Shown one piece after another: positions 12,200 through 24,045 of a stretch of 64,000 nucleotides of DNA (positions within the stretch are counted from its first letter, which is position 1; each line of letters opens with the position of its first letter). The stretch is taken from assembly GCF_003473485.1 (NCBI RefSeq), contig NC_053047.1:1875001-1939000 (forward strand), in the 5' to 3' direction. The DNA comes from Medicago truncatula. Lineage: Eukaryota > Streptophyta > Magnoliopsida > Fabales > Fabaceae. Made by a program: the position numbers and the translations under genes. Below the pieces are notes generated by a model. The model was not told the DNA's origin. It worked only from the letters and a program-made list of their open reading frames with translations, and searched no databases.

Positions 12200-14520
12200 A
12201 TTTACATGAAAAGAAGTTGAATTACTTCTACAAGAGCCGTACAAGACAAAAAATATCCACACAACATTGTCTTATAATCTATGTAGCCCGGCAATTCAAA
12301 TTGAAAGTGTGCTTGGTGTCAAACACATGTCACTATCAAACATCGACACAACACTCACACATGTGGTTGCATCCAACCGGTGTTGTCAATTGCATAAAGC
12401 AAAAAATAGAAGTTTGGTCAAATTTTATAGTGTATAGCAATAGCACCACTATAGCCTCTATTTGTAAACACTTTGCACTGAATAGTGAATTGCATAACAA
12501 TAGCGGTTTGTTCAAGTGCCGGCACCCTATAGCGCTATAGCGCCGCTATAACTGTTATTTGACAACACTTGCGCCGCTATATCTTAGCTGCAATTTGACA
12601 ACAGATTATACTAAATATTGAGTGTATCTCAGGATAATAGAGATTTGTTCAAATTCTGCTAGGCTATAACTCTATTTGACAACACTACCTTCAATCCACT
12701 TCATTTTCTTAAACTATTAGTGTCTGGTATCTATGTATCATAGCTTATAATCCAACTTCCAACTTTCCAAAACTAATCATAATTCGTAAATAATTCCTCC
12801 AAAAAAAGGTCCCATTTTAGAATAACTAAGTTAGCATCATCAACAAGGGTATTATTACAAGACATATCTCCGCACATCATTGCCTTATAATCTATGTAGC
12901 AGGAAAACAATTATATTGAAAGCATGCCAGTTGTCCAACATGTGTCAGTGTCAATCAACACCGTCAATCAACATCAATTCAAGAATAATTCAATTACCAT
13001 CAACAACAACAACCAAAGTTCTTAAATTATTACCAATGTCAAAGTTAACACCGTGTCAGGTGTCTACACTTATAGTTTATAATCCACCCTCAAACTTTCC
13101 AAAACTAATCATCATAATTCAAAAGTAATTCCTCCAAAAAAATGTTTCAGTTCAAGAATAACTAAAAGAGTCGAAGAAACAAAAACTACCTCAGGGCTCT
13201 ATAAAAGAAGTTGAATTACTTGTAAAAGAGCCACACAAAACAAATATCCACAGAACATTGCATTATAATCTAAGTAGCACTGACATTTTGAATTGAAAGG
13301 ATGTCTGGCGTCCAACACGTGTCAATGTCAGTCAACACGACACCGGCACATGAAATTACATTCAATCACTTTCATTTTCTTAAATTACTACCAATATCGA
13401 CATGTCAGTGCCGATGTTGTATCATATATCTGAGCTTCAAAGCTAATAATCCAATTTCCAACTTTCTAAAACTAATCAACATAATTCATAAACAACATAT
13501 AATTGGCGGTTAGGGTTTTAAGGATCGGTTCGAGTTTAGATGGTACTAATCTCCACACAATATTGCCTTATAATCCATGTAGCACTGACACTTTAGATTG
13601 AATCTATGTCCAATGTCCAACATTTGTCGGTATCCAACACCAACATGTGTGGTGGTTACATTCAATCACTTTCATTGTCTACAATTATTACCAATATCTA
13701 CGTGTCAATGCCAGTGCCATATCCTATATCTTTGCTTCATAGTTAATAAGAAAACCTCCAAATTTCCAAAACTAATAATCATAAATCATAAACAATTTCT
13801 CCACAAAAAGTTCAAATTTAATAATAACTCAATTACCATCAGCAACAACAACAAACATTCATCAATTATTATCAGTATCAATGTCAGTGTAGTGTTGTGT
13901 CAGGTGTTTGCACTTCATTGTCTGATTTCCAAAACAAATCAACATAATTCCTCCAAAAAAAGCTCCAATTCAAGAACAACTCAATTAACATCATCAACAA
14001 CAAAAACTCTTAAACTACTACCAGTATCAACGTCAGCGTCGTGTCAGGTGTCTGTAGTTCATAGTCTAATTTCCAAAACTAATAATCATAAATCATAAAC
14101 AATTCCTCCAAAAAATAGTTCCAATTCAAGAACAACTCAATTACCATCAAGAACAACAACAGAAAAACTTTTAAATTATTACCCGTATCAACGTCAGTTT
14201 CGTGTCAGGTGTTTATAGTCTGGTGTTTTGCAGTTCATAGTCTAATTTCCAGAACTAATCAACATAATTCATAAACAATCCAAAAATAGTTTCAATCCAA
14301 TAATAACTAAATTATAATCATCAACAACAACAGCAACAATTCTTAAATTACTATCGGAAACTATGTGTCAATGTCGTACAGGTACCTGTGCTTCATAGTT
14401 TCTAATCCACCTTCCAACTTTGGAAAACTAAACTTCATATAGTTCATAAACAATTTCTCGAATAAAGTTCCAATAATAATAACTAAATTATCATAATCAA
14501 CAACAACAATTCTTATTACA
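12200..14520. repeat. Decayed array of related direct repeats
   Basis: Several motifs recur in the same order. 'cattgccttataatctatgtagca' occurs near 12880, 13257 and 13562. A 'ccaacaYgtgtcagtgtc' block occurs near 12320, 12930, 13310 and 13615. A 'tcaattaccatcaacaaca' block occurs near 12987, 13830, 13980, 14140 and 14320. 'ttccaaaactaatcatcataa' plus 'caattcctccaaaaaa' occurs at least six times. Spacing varies (about 140-370 bp), so the array is imperfect. Long ORFs here (for example 13598-14098) are Asn/Ser/Thr-rich translations of the repeat and are not called. A related unit lies at about 55035-55185. Confidence 0.6.
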
Positions 14521-14573
14521 ACAAACTATCATATAATAACATACATTACATGAGATTGAATTAAAAAAAACAA

Positions 14574-15155
14574 TCAATTCTCATTGACATTATTATTACC
14601 ATGATTACCAAGCACAAAGGAGAAAACTTCTTGAACAGGATTAAAGCTAACAAGAGCAACATCAACAGCATAACCATTAACAGGCAATTTAATCTCCCTC
14701 AAAATCGAAAACGCTTCCGTCATTCTCCCTTTACTAACATTTTTCGCAACTTCACAAGACGGAATCCAATTCCCAACACAAAACTCATCACCAACATCAA
14801 CAACATTTTCCTTAAGAATGGAATCAATCAAATTCGAGTGAAAATTGAGAAGAGCGAGAGAAGGAGTAGGAGAGAGAAAGAGAGTGTTGTTATCGTTAGA
14901 GAACGACGAGATTGATGAGAAGGAGAGAGGGAAAGGGGAGGTTGTTGTTGTTAGGGTTTTGAGGAGAGGTTCGAGTTTGAGAGGATCGAGAAGAGAAGTG
15001 GTGGAGAAGAGAGTGATGTGAGGACGGGAGGCGGTGGTGATTAAGGAGGTGCTGATTTGACGGCGAGCGAGGACGTTCCAGGATTTGAGAACTTGGTTTT
15101 CGAGTGCTGGATCCATGTAGAGTTCGATTGCGTAGCCTTCTGGGGATGAAGACAT
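14574..15155 (-). CDS. 2H phosphoesterase-like protein (RNA ligase / cyclic nucleotide phosphodiesterase family)
   Basis: Single-exon 193-residue protein starting MSSSPEGYAIELYMDP. It matches the plant 'RNA ligase/cyclic nucleotide phosphodiesterase' family, which shares the 2H fold of enzymes that open 2',3'-cyclic phosphates or ligate RNA. The first 2H signature is intact (RPHITLF, H46-x-T48). At the expected second signature the sequence is WIPSCEVA (residues 130-137), with Ser133 and Glu135 in place of the H-x-T/S pair, so the classical reaction may be lost or altered. The region KGRMTEAFSILREIKLPVNG onward is typical of this plant family. The start is chosen at the first in-frame ATG; the leader carries a trinucleotide repeat (15188-15217). 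No signal peptide is evident. Confidence 0.8.
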   Translation of the reverse strand: MSSSPEGYAIELYMDPALENQVLKSWNVLARRQISTSLITTASRPHITLFSTTSLLDPLKLEPLLKTLTTTTSPFPLSFSSISSFSNDNNTLFLSPTPSLALLNFHSNLIDSILKENVVDVGDEFCVGNWIPSCEVAKNVSKGRMTEAFSILREIKLPVNGYAVDVALVSFNPVQEVFSFVLGNHGNNNVNEN

Positions 15156-15187
15156 TGGGATCGGATAATTGGAGGTTGGAGAAGAGT

Positions 15188-15217
15188 GGCGGTGGTGGTG
15201 GTGGTGGTGGTGGTGGT
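15188..15217. repeat. (GGT)n trinucleotide repeat in the leader of the phosphoesterase-like gene
   Basis: About nine GGT units, reading (ACC)n on the transcribed minus strand, 35-60 nt upstream of the ATG. Variable length could affect the leader. An overlapping proline-rich frame on the minus strand is a translation of this repeat. Confidence 0.85.
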
Positions 15218-15422
15218 TGTGGTTGGTGGTTGATTCTGGTTGTGAAATCTGGAGTGAGTAGAGTGGAAGGGAAAGCTAAGAAAATGTAATAATAAAGGCT
15301 ATGACCATCGAGTGACTTATGACTGACCAATAACAGATAAATTTATATCTTAAAACTAAAATTTTAAGTTATACTACTTAAATTATCTTATAAAAAAACA
15401 TTAAAAGCTGGTAAAAAAAAAA

Positions 15423-15875
15423 GGGTTAAATATATTTTTGGTCCCTATAAATATACCAACTTTTTGTTTTAGTCCCTCTAAAATTTTCCTTCAACTTTTA
15501 GTCCCTATAAAATTTTGAATCACTATTTTAAAGTAAATTTTAGTATTTATTAATGAAATTGTACAAAAAAAATTAGAATTTTTTAAGTAAACATAAATTA
15601 TATGTGAAGTTTTAACCATAAATAATATAAAAATTCATATTAAATTCATGTTTTGTTAAAAAATTCTAATTTGTTTGGCAGAGATTATTATAATATTATG
15701 AATTTTTATGAAAAATTTGATTCAAAAATATGAATTCTACATATGAGTTTACTTTAAAAGAGGGACCAAAAGTGAAGATGGAAAATTTTTTAGGGACTAA
15801 AAGTTGAAGGAAAATTTTAGAGGGACTAAAATGAAAATTTGATATATTTATAGGGACCAAAAACATATTTAACGC
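15423..15875. mobile_element. Short Mutator-like non-autonomous element
   Basis: Terminal inverted repeats start GGGTTAAATATATTTTTGG / GCGTTAAATATGTTTTTGG and continue with tccctataaatat for over 50 bp, including the legume-typical 'tagtccct' blocks. The 453-bp element is non-coding. It lies in an A run, so the target duplication (about nine A) cannot be proven. Confidence 0.75.
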
Positions 15876-15949
15876 AAAAAAAAAAAATGTTTATGTATGG
15901 GAAACGAAAAAGACAAGAAACCACCAAGAAAGAAAAAAAAAAATTAGGT

Positions 15950-16935
15950 AAATTTGAAGGAAGGTTGTCCTTGTAAAGTCACTAACAAGAGTAGTCGAAA
16001 AAGGTGTTGAACATTGACTCCAAGCAATTGCGTCACCCTCCAATCTTGCTTTGTATATCGCTAATTGATTCGCACATCTATTAACTTCCCTCAAGGAATG
16101 ATGGAAAGACAAGAGCCAAAGATAACCAATAAACCAAATAATGAGGCCAATAACATGTGTATAAGGGTGGATTGTTGGAACTCCTTCCTTAATCAAAGTC
16201 CAAGCTGATTGCAAATCTGATTCACATTCAACATGTGAAAGCCATTATTCAAAGTTATGCATTCATATTGGTAGTAATACCACAATTGCTGGCGAAACAC
16301 AATAACCAATTACCATTAGTGTCTCTAATTAAACCTCTGAACCCATATCAACCCGGATTACCAATAGAGCTACCATCAACATTTAATTTAACAATTGCAC
16401 CTATTAGAGATTTCCAAGCTACCAAACGTGGTACCTTATGTGTGTTGACAGACCAAAACACCTAACAGTAGCTTCATGCTGCGTGTTAATGAGATTTAAA
16501 ATTTTCCAATTTATCGAAGAGGTGTTAGAAAAAAGTTATTAATTGTGAGTTCTCCAAATGAACCAGCAAAATATCAAGAAGAGATGTCTATCCCATCATT
16601 CTCATAAGCAAAGTGTTTAATCCACTCATAACAATCAAACATCTGAAAATTGTGTTTACAAGAAAAATGCAACAAATACTAGATTCTAGATGTTTTCAGA
16701 CAATTTCTTAGAGTGTGCAAAATTGTTTCCTAAACCACCCCACATCTTAGACAAGAGACATCATTAGTCATGTGATTGCTGAATCTAATGGAGTTAATTG
16801 GTAATCTGTCATGCATAATCAACCAAACAAAAAACCTTATATTCTCAACAACCGATAACTTTCAAATTCATAACCAATTAGTGTCATGTGATAGTCTATC
16901 ATCATCCATATCCAAAAGCCACGTATAAGAAATCA
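15950..16935 (-). pseudogene. Dead LINE tail: zinc-binding RT region plus RNase H-like domain
   Basis: Reading on the minus strand from 16935, a frame gives FVWLIMHDRLPINS...VSCLRCG...ETILHTLRNC, the zf-RVT signature found after plant LINE reverse transcriptases. It is followed by IVKLNVDGSSIGNPG, then a stop, YGFRGLIRDTNGNWLL and HVECESDLQSAWTLIKEG, a type-1 RNase H-like domain with its DG and E-S-D acidic positions still visible. In-frame stops (for example after NPG) and frame changes show it is inactive. The reverse transcriptase body was not found, so only the 3' end is present, as usual for 5'-truncated LINEs. Confidence 0.75.
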
Positions 16936-17139
16936 AAAGAAATAACTTTTATAAAAATATTGGGTATTTAGGCCTCTGACAAGTGTTTGATACATATTTT
17001 TAAGATATAATTTTCTTTCATGATTTTCATAAACAATATTTTTATGACATTTATTAGCATAAGTCTTATTTAAACGTCGAACTAGAATCAACCGCAAGTG
17101 TGACAAGTTTACAAATTCTAAATGTACTACTTTTTTTTT

Positions 17140-17216
17140 CGTGACGTCCAGAATTCGAACCTCAGACCTTGCATATATTATTAACTGTCTTTGTCAACTG
17201 ATATAAGCTCGGAGGA
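17140..17216 (-). mobile_element. tRNA-derived SINE fragment
   Basis: On the minus strand this reads cgagcttatatcagttgaca...atatatgcaaggtctgaggttcgaattc. It is a degenerate form of the A-box / B-box head seen intact at 22003-22135. No complete 3' end was found. Confidence 0.55.
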
Positions 17217-18230
17217 ACATCTCATAGATACTACTAATCATACTCCCTAAAATTTCATCAAGTTTTATTCAAAATATGTTTTGTAGCCGCAAAACAGTTG
17301 TTTGATATTCAACCAAAAAGGCTCCAAGAGAAATCTAAATTTCTAATAAAGTTCTTATTGGATTCACCTTCAAAGTGTTTCACGCGGTTGCGGATGCCAA
17401 AGTGAAAAATGGATTATAAATTAGGTAACCCGTTCTTAACATTATTTAGGATTAAAGAACTAATTTGTTGACATAAAAAACAGTAGCAGAACAAAATTAA
17501 GCAATGCGAGATGAAATTCATTTGAGTTTTTGAGGGTTGCGCCATCAAAGTAAAATGTATATGAACTACTTAAAAGTGAAGTGCCATAATCAACTGCTTA
17601 AACTATATCCAGTGAGTTATACTCTCACTAATACATATTATGAGTGTGTTTGGTCCGAAAAAAAATTAAGAGATAGAACAATTTCAGTTAAATTGTGTTT
17701 GATTGTAAAAGTGTTTTAAGAATAAGATAAACTGAGAGTAAGAGACATGGCAAAATGTGAATATCATATAAGGTAAAAAAAATTGGTCAATACCATGAAA
17801 TTTTGACATGTGTTGTTATGTTTTATGTTGTAGTATTTTGGGTTTAATCAAATACTTAACTTTTAACATATCAAACACATCTTAATGGAACATATAGAAG
17901 AACTTACGTGAGTTTAATTTTTAGATGAAATGATATTTTGTCAGATTTTTCTTATATTGCAGTCTATCTCATGGTTACTATGGTCTCTTTCCGTAGAAAT
18001 CGGAGGGATAACAACAACAACAAAAAAAACAAGACGAATAAAAAGTTACAATATTGTGGGTAGAATGGAAGAAGAAGAAAAAAAATAGTCCTAAAAATTA
18101 AAACCACAAATCAATGAACTAATTAAAACAAAACAAGAATATTATTCTCATGTCCTAACAAATATATAAATTGCTATTTCCCTTTAACTATAACATATAA
18201 AAACTAAAATCATCTTTTCATATTTGATGA
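17217..18230. other. Intergenic, no gene seen
   Basis: AT-rich sequence with no supported ORF beyond chance length. The last 100-200 bp probably hold the 3' UTR and poly(A) region of the TBL gene, which is on the minus strand and stops at 18231. Confidence 0.45.
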
Positions 18231-21200
18231 TTACTCTAATCCAAAACTCATAATCCTCTCTTGATCACCTTCCCTTTGAAGTATAGCCAATAACAACTCA
18301 CTCCAAACATCAATAGCACCAGGCAAACACCAATGAGTACAATCATTATAACCTTTCATCCATTTATTTCCCCAATGTTGACCAGGATGTCCATCTGGTC
18401 TCATCATCATTGCATTTGTTACATCCAAAATTTCAAACCTAATGTTCCCTTTATTATTATTTTTAACTTTCATAAACTCTTCCATTTGAACATTCCTTAA
18501 ATTCCATTCAAATCTATTCAAATCAACTTCACCTTTGTTTATAGGACTTGTCCTATTGCAATACCCTCCAGTGTTCCATATTCCACCTTCAAAATGTGCT
18601 GGTGCAAATGTCCTCAAAATTGTTAACAATTTTCCTTTTCTACATTCCTTGCAATTATTTATGTAATTCAATGTTGCTTCAAATGCTAACCTTAGTGTAA
18701 AATCACTGTCACGGTTAATGACATTTTTTTCACTGCAATAGACACAGCCTAGTAATTTTCCACCTTGATGAAGGTACATTAATCTGAAAAACCAATGTCC
18801 ACTTGAAACTATTGCATAGTCCAATTCAGGTATTACTTTAGCCCAATCTTCATCGACTTTGTCGAAATGTAGGTCGAAAATGCCTGTATCTGTTCCATTT
18901 ACAATTCTTTCTTCACCTACTATTAGAAATCTGCTCCATAGTATCATTAGAGTGAAGTCATACTTAGGGAAATAATATGTTCTGAATTTATCTTCTGAGT
19001 CCTTGTGTATATCCTTTGGAATTTCCTCCTGCAAAATTTCAACGGAAATTGTGACATCTAGTAAAAAAAATTGAGCACAAAATTAAGTTTATGTTTTGAT
19101 TCATGAGTGGCTTAAACAAAGCAATACTTATAAAATTATTGCATTTAAGCAATGCGGATTGGGTCTAGCAGAAGGAACCAGACTCTTATAATATGGTGAA
19201 CCAAAATTTGAATTCCAACTAAAAGAGGTACGCATATTTAATGTCTGACACACCTCAAATGTTATCTATAATATTGTACCCAAGTTTTGTCCCAAGTGAA
19301 ACCTTGATATTCATGGGATATACAAATTCAAATTCATAGCTAGGAGTTAATTGCCATCGAGGGACTATGACATGACATGAAATTAATATTCATTTCTCAT
19401 TGGGTAACTCTAGTTTGTTTTCTTGTCAAATAGAAACCAAACACTTGGCATGAGGAGAAAAATGGAGAAAATTAAAAGCCATGGAATGTCAATGATTAAT
19501 ATCATGGTAGTTATGATTGACTTAACGTTATGGTATACAACAAAACAGAATAAAATCTCAATCATGAAGCCTAAACATGGGATAGTTGACCTATTGAATT
19601 AAATATAACAATTATTTATATTATGATATCAAATTTACTAATTGATTATATGATATAAATTATGTATATTATGATAAAAATTAGATGCTAAGTGATAGCC
19701 TAGACAATGCTACATAATCTTACTCAAATAGACATTGCATTTGTGATATACAAATAAACATCGCATTTGTGACATCATAAAAAACATTAATTATAAGTTT
19801 TTAATTACCATTCTCAACAAACTCACTCTCTTAAAAATAATATGGAAGATTTCTCTCTTTTCCCTTAATCCCCTCCCTCTAAACTCATTTTATCCTCTCC
19901 AATCTCGCAAATAGACCCATTAAAAGAGTGTGAAGGTCATTTGAGTATCACAAGAATCCTCTCACTCCAAAGTCATCTTATTCCCTCCAATTTCACAAAT
20001 AAACCCATAGAAAAAATTTGTTGGTCATTTGGATCCCACAAGATTTTAAAAGATTAGTCTCCACAAAACAAAAATGTCTTTTTGACAACTAATGAACCTA
20101 TTAATGGGTGAGTACAAAATACTTTATTTCCCCATAAGTGAAATTGATTGCCAAACAATTAAATTTAGAAAAAGTCACTGAATTGGTGAACTATCCCTTA
20201 CTCTCTGCCCGAACTTTAGCTTTTGACTTTGCATGTTAATTCTAAAATAACGTCTCATTTAAGGGGAATACTTTTAATTCTTTTTTCTTGTTTTTGGTCA
20301 ATATGCAAATTACAACTTAGGACAAAATGTGAAACTGAATTGCATATAAGAAAGTGATAAGCCATCATGTGGCATCACATTCAAGCCTCCAATTTTATTT
20401 ACAAGAATCACATTCCCCTTATAATTCAAGCAAAGAATTCACAACACCTCAAAAGCCAAAAAAAATGTGCACATTACGTGAATGTGAATGTGCAACGTGT
20501 AAAAGAAAAATAAACTTAACAAAAACAAACTAACCTGTGACAATAGACAAAGGAGAGAATCCATATGGTTCCTAGCCACAGAGTCACCAATGAAAGCCAT
20601 TTTCTTGCCACGAACAATGTTGAGAAAAATTTTAGGATCAAACATTGGAAGTTCACATTGTTCAGGTTTCCATTTCCAATTGAGAAAATCATTGTCCATT
20701 CTTCCATGCTTGAAACAATTTTTGCTATCTGGAATTGTAGGGCAACTTGAATTTGTGTAATAAGATGACCCTCTTAAACCTCTTATCCAATGACCCTTAA
20801 ATAAGTCACATGTTTTCTTCTCTAAAAAAATAAAATAAACAAAACAAAACATAAATTAAACATAAACTATTGGAGAAATCGAAAGATGAATTCACACATA
20901 TTTTCGTGGTTTGAGTGATGTGACATAACAAAAAAAAGACAGAAATTGTCAATAATTCGCAATGATAATACAATGTCAAACCTATTTTTTCTCCTTAATA
21001 TTTTGAGCTAGAATTTGGCTAGGTCAATTAACATAATTTAATCAATCTCAACAAAAAAAAATATACAAACTTTGTTTAATGATAAATTGATGCAAACATA
21101 TCAAAGAAATTGAGGATTAACAAAATCAAACCAACATATGAATGTGATCATTTTTGGAACTTACCCTTATTTGGTTTGGATGGTGAAGGTTTTGATATAT

Positions 21201-21498
21201 TGACATGTTGATCTTCATGTTCTTGATTTAGGTTTAGGTTTTGGGAATGATGTTTAATGAAATCATTGGCATGTTCATGTTCTTCTATTTGGGAGTGATT
21301 ATCAATGAATTCATCATGGGTTTGATTAGGCAAAAGGGTCAAAGGATTTGGAGAATAAAGGAAGAAGAAAGTTAAAATGGTGGCTATGAATAGAGATGTC
21401 AAAACAAAAGGTAACCCTTTGATCAATAGGTTGGCACAGCTTTCCTTTTTGCCATAGTTATGAAACTTGTGATCAAATGGCTTACTAGATGATTTCAT
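18231..21498 (-). CDS. TRICHOME BIREFRINGENCE-LIKE (DUF231/PC-esterase) polysaccharide O-acetyltransferase
   Basis: Golgi type II membrane enzyme family that transfers acetyl groups to wall polysaccharides. Exons on the minus strand: 21498-21165, 20821-20535, 19028-18231, with GT/AG borders and matching phases, giving 472 residues. A hydrophobic anchor lies at about 28-48 and is followed by a His/Asn/Glu-rich stem (about 55-110). The TBL domain starts at CDLFKGHW (from about 116). The PC-esterase domain has the GDS motif (190-192, in FIGDSVARNH) and the D-x-x-H motif (D436-C-T-H439), completing the catalytic set. Sequence such as FAPAHFEGGIWNTGGYCNRT suggests the TBL19-27 group that includes the xyloglucan acetyltransferase AXY4, but the substrate is not established here. 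Introns are about 1.5 kb and 0.34 kb. No damage seen. Confidence 0.93.
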
Positions 21499-22002
21499 GG
21501 TTTTCTAAAACATTCCCTAAGATACAAAAAGCAGTGATAGAGAGAAGAGGAAAAAAAGGGGTTTAATGTGAGAAAATCAAGAGAACCACAAATCATAAAT
21601 GAGAGGAAATAATGGAAGATATGTGAGTGTTGAGGATTTTATATGTAACCTCCACATTAGATTTTTTTTTACTCAACTATCAAGAATGTTTGGGTAAAGA
21701 TATTTGGATATTAAAAAATTGAATTGATTAGCAAAAAATAATTGAATTGAAGTTATTAATTATTATTTTGAAGCGAGAGATTCATTTTATATGTTTAATG
21801 TTAAATTAACAAAGCAAAATATATTAATCATCTTTGACCAAAAAAAAGTTATAATTAATCATAAAAATCAATAAATTTCATTTAATTGTTTAAAATTATT
21901 TAATAATTTATCACAATATGTTTCATTCTAATAATATTCGAAACATTATTGGTTATTGTAACCAAAAAAAAAAAACATTATTGGTTGAATATGACATTTT
22001 TT

Positions 22003-22135
22003 ATCCCCGTGAGCTTAGCTCAGTTGGTAGGGATATTACATATTATATGCAGGGGCCGGGGTTCGAACCCCGGACACCCCCACTTCTCGACAATTAAATT
22101 GTATGAGTTTTAGCCACTAGCTACTTGACAAAAAA
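22003..22135 (+). mobile_element. tRNA-derived SINE, full length with 14-bp target duplication
   Basis: The head reads gtgagcttagctcagttggt (A box) and ggggttcgaaccccgg (B box), followed by a short unique body ending ctacttgac plus an A run. It is flanked by perfect copies of gaatatgacatttt at 21987-22000 and 22136-22149. Intact promoter boxes and an exact duplication suggest fairly recent insertion. It is not a tRNA gene: no matching acceptor stem closes it. Confidence 0.9.
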
Positions 22136-22584
22136 GAATATGACATTTTCTTTCGGTCGAAATTTAGATTTTAGTTTATAATATATCGTGTCTATTTATT
22201 TAACAGCTCCCTTTTTTACTTTAGAATAGCATGTTCCAGCTATTTTACACTACTTTTGTAGATTACAGAATGAACTGTATATATGAACTATTTTATTTAA
22301 AAAGGATATTATATAATAAGAATAATTCTTTTTTAGGGAATATATAATAAGAATGATGTATTTAATTAGTAATTACGTGCAAATATCAACATCGTATCTA
22401 AAATCATTAATGACTTTTTATGTTTTATCATTTTTGTTTTTTTTTTATGATAGCATATGATCATTTTTGTCTCTGATCGTTAGCTTTTCAATGTTAATTA
22501 CTTTAGTCCTTCAAAAAAAAATGTTAATTACTTTAGGTAATTGACGGTTTTGTAAAAGAATTTACGGAAATGGAAAAACAACAC

Positions 22585-22832
22585 AAGTTTATCGAAGAGA
22601 AATGATGTTTGTACAACCACTTTATTACAATTTTTTTACAATTTTCTCTCTCATACTTATATATTATTTTTATTCTCACTCTTCCTTTTTCTCTCTCTAT
22701 TGTTATTCTTATTTTCACTTTTCTTTTTTCTCTCTCTATTGTTTTGGAACAATAAAAATAGAAAAAAATGAAAGATGTAATCAAAGTTATCCCAAATGGT
22801 TGTACATATATTATCACTCTTTATCGAAACGG
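22585..22832. mobile_element. MITE-like inverted-repeat element
   Basis: The left part (gtttatcgaagagaaatgat, then gtttgtacaaccact) is inverted at the right (ggttgtacatatattatcac, then tctttatcgaaac). The core has repeated ctttttctctctctattgtt stretches. About 245 bp, non-coding. Overlapping ORFs on both strands are chance products of the CT-rich core. Confidence 0.55.
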
Positions 22833-23730
22833 AGAAATGTGAGAGTATAGATTGATTTGTGAGAAAATTTGATTTAAAGTTCAATCTCTATTGTATACAA
22901 GGTGAGATTCTAAGATGAAAGTTTAATTAAGTCCATCACCGATTAATAAAAAACCACATCATTAGATTACTTCAATGATCTAGATTTATTAGATATAAAA
23001 CCAAAAATATCTGCAAGTGCTAATCGATTATTAGATTCTTTTTTGACATAAGAATCTAATAATCGATTATTAGATTCTTAAAAATAAATTTTAATCATAT
23101 ATAACTTAAACGTTGTACAAATGATAATTTGTGATTGATTGTCTCTATAATTTTTATTACACTCACAATGCATTATACTTGATATTTTTTACTTTATTTA
23201 GAGTTAAATATAAGTTGGTCTCGAGAAAAGAGAAAATGCTATGAGAAAATAAGATACACACCGATGTCAAACTGGTTTACACCGACAACTAATAAAGCTG
23301 GATTGATTTTGTTTTGGATCAATTTGTCATTTTTTTATTGTGTTTGTGATTATATTTTGGATCGGTTAGTATGGATCAATTTTTATACCTCTCAATTATA
23401 AAAAAAAAATAGCCAATCCTTCTCAATTATATGCATGTCTTACATGCATATTATAAAAGAAATCACCTAGATAAAATTTGTAAGGCCATCCTAATTAAAA
23501 CAAAAAGAAAAGAGTGCCACCATCAGATCAGACTGTTGTCACAACTTGAACTGAAACATCATCATCATCATCAATCTGATTTTCTCCCTTGCACGAGTAA
23601 TAAGCATATAATATGAGCTGAACAGTGAGATTACTTCGATATTATATGTTCTTCGGGACACTGGTTAAGAAATTTAAAAATAGTAAAATTATCTTGAAAA
23701 TATAAACTGTTACTTTAAAGGTTTTTTCTA
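22833..23730. other. Intergenic, dispersed repeat fragment
   Basis: No gene seen. The block around 22860-22950 (gatttaaagttcaatctcta...gtttaattaagtccatca) recurs in diverged form at about 24878-24945, on either side of the SWEET relic. Confidence 0.45.
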
Positions 23731-23740
23731 GATTACCTTT

Positions 23741-23881
23741 GAAGAATGGTGGGTAATTTACCCACCAACCAATGAAAATAAACAATTTGTTGGTGGGGTC
23801 AAGATAGTTCATGAATATCACTTAAAAATGTGCTTATGTGACTAATGTGTATTGGTTGGGGTAAATTACCCACCATTCTTC
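23741..23881. mobile_element. Small MITE with a 22-bp terminal inverted repeat
   Basis: Begins GAAGAATGGTGGGTAATTTA and ends with its inverse (TAAATTACCCACCATTCTTC); pairing continues imperfectly a few bases outward. 141 bp, non-coding. Family not recognised. Confidence 0.7.
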
Positions 23882-24045
23882 CATGGGTACTTTAGTTGTC
23901 ACCTACTTTAAACCAACTAATTATTACACCTTTTTTTAATAAAATTTTACTTCTTTTACCTGCTTAACCAATGCCCTCCAAATATTTTATCAAATATAAA
24001 CTTTAGATGATCTAAATATATACAAATGGAATAGAAGTTACTTAC

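Noticed and set aside
13598..14098. 166-codon ORF rich in Asn, Ser and Thr
   Set aside because: Translation of the repeat array; no start context, domain or codon bias.
14896..15330. 144-codon proline-rich minus-strand ORF
   Set aside because: It overlaps the 2H phosphoesterase-like gene in another frame and its proline run is the (ACC)n leader repeat.
16235..16465. 76-codon plus-strand ORF
   Set aside because: Antisense of the RNase H-like part of the dead LINE.
22010..22082. Functional tRNA gene suggested by A and B boxes
   Set aside because: The acceptor stem does not pair, the sequence continues into a SINE body with an A tail, and a 14-bp target duplication flanks the unit.
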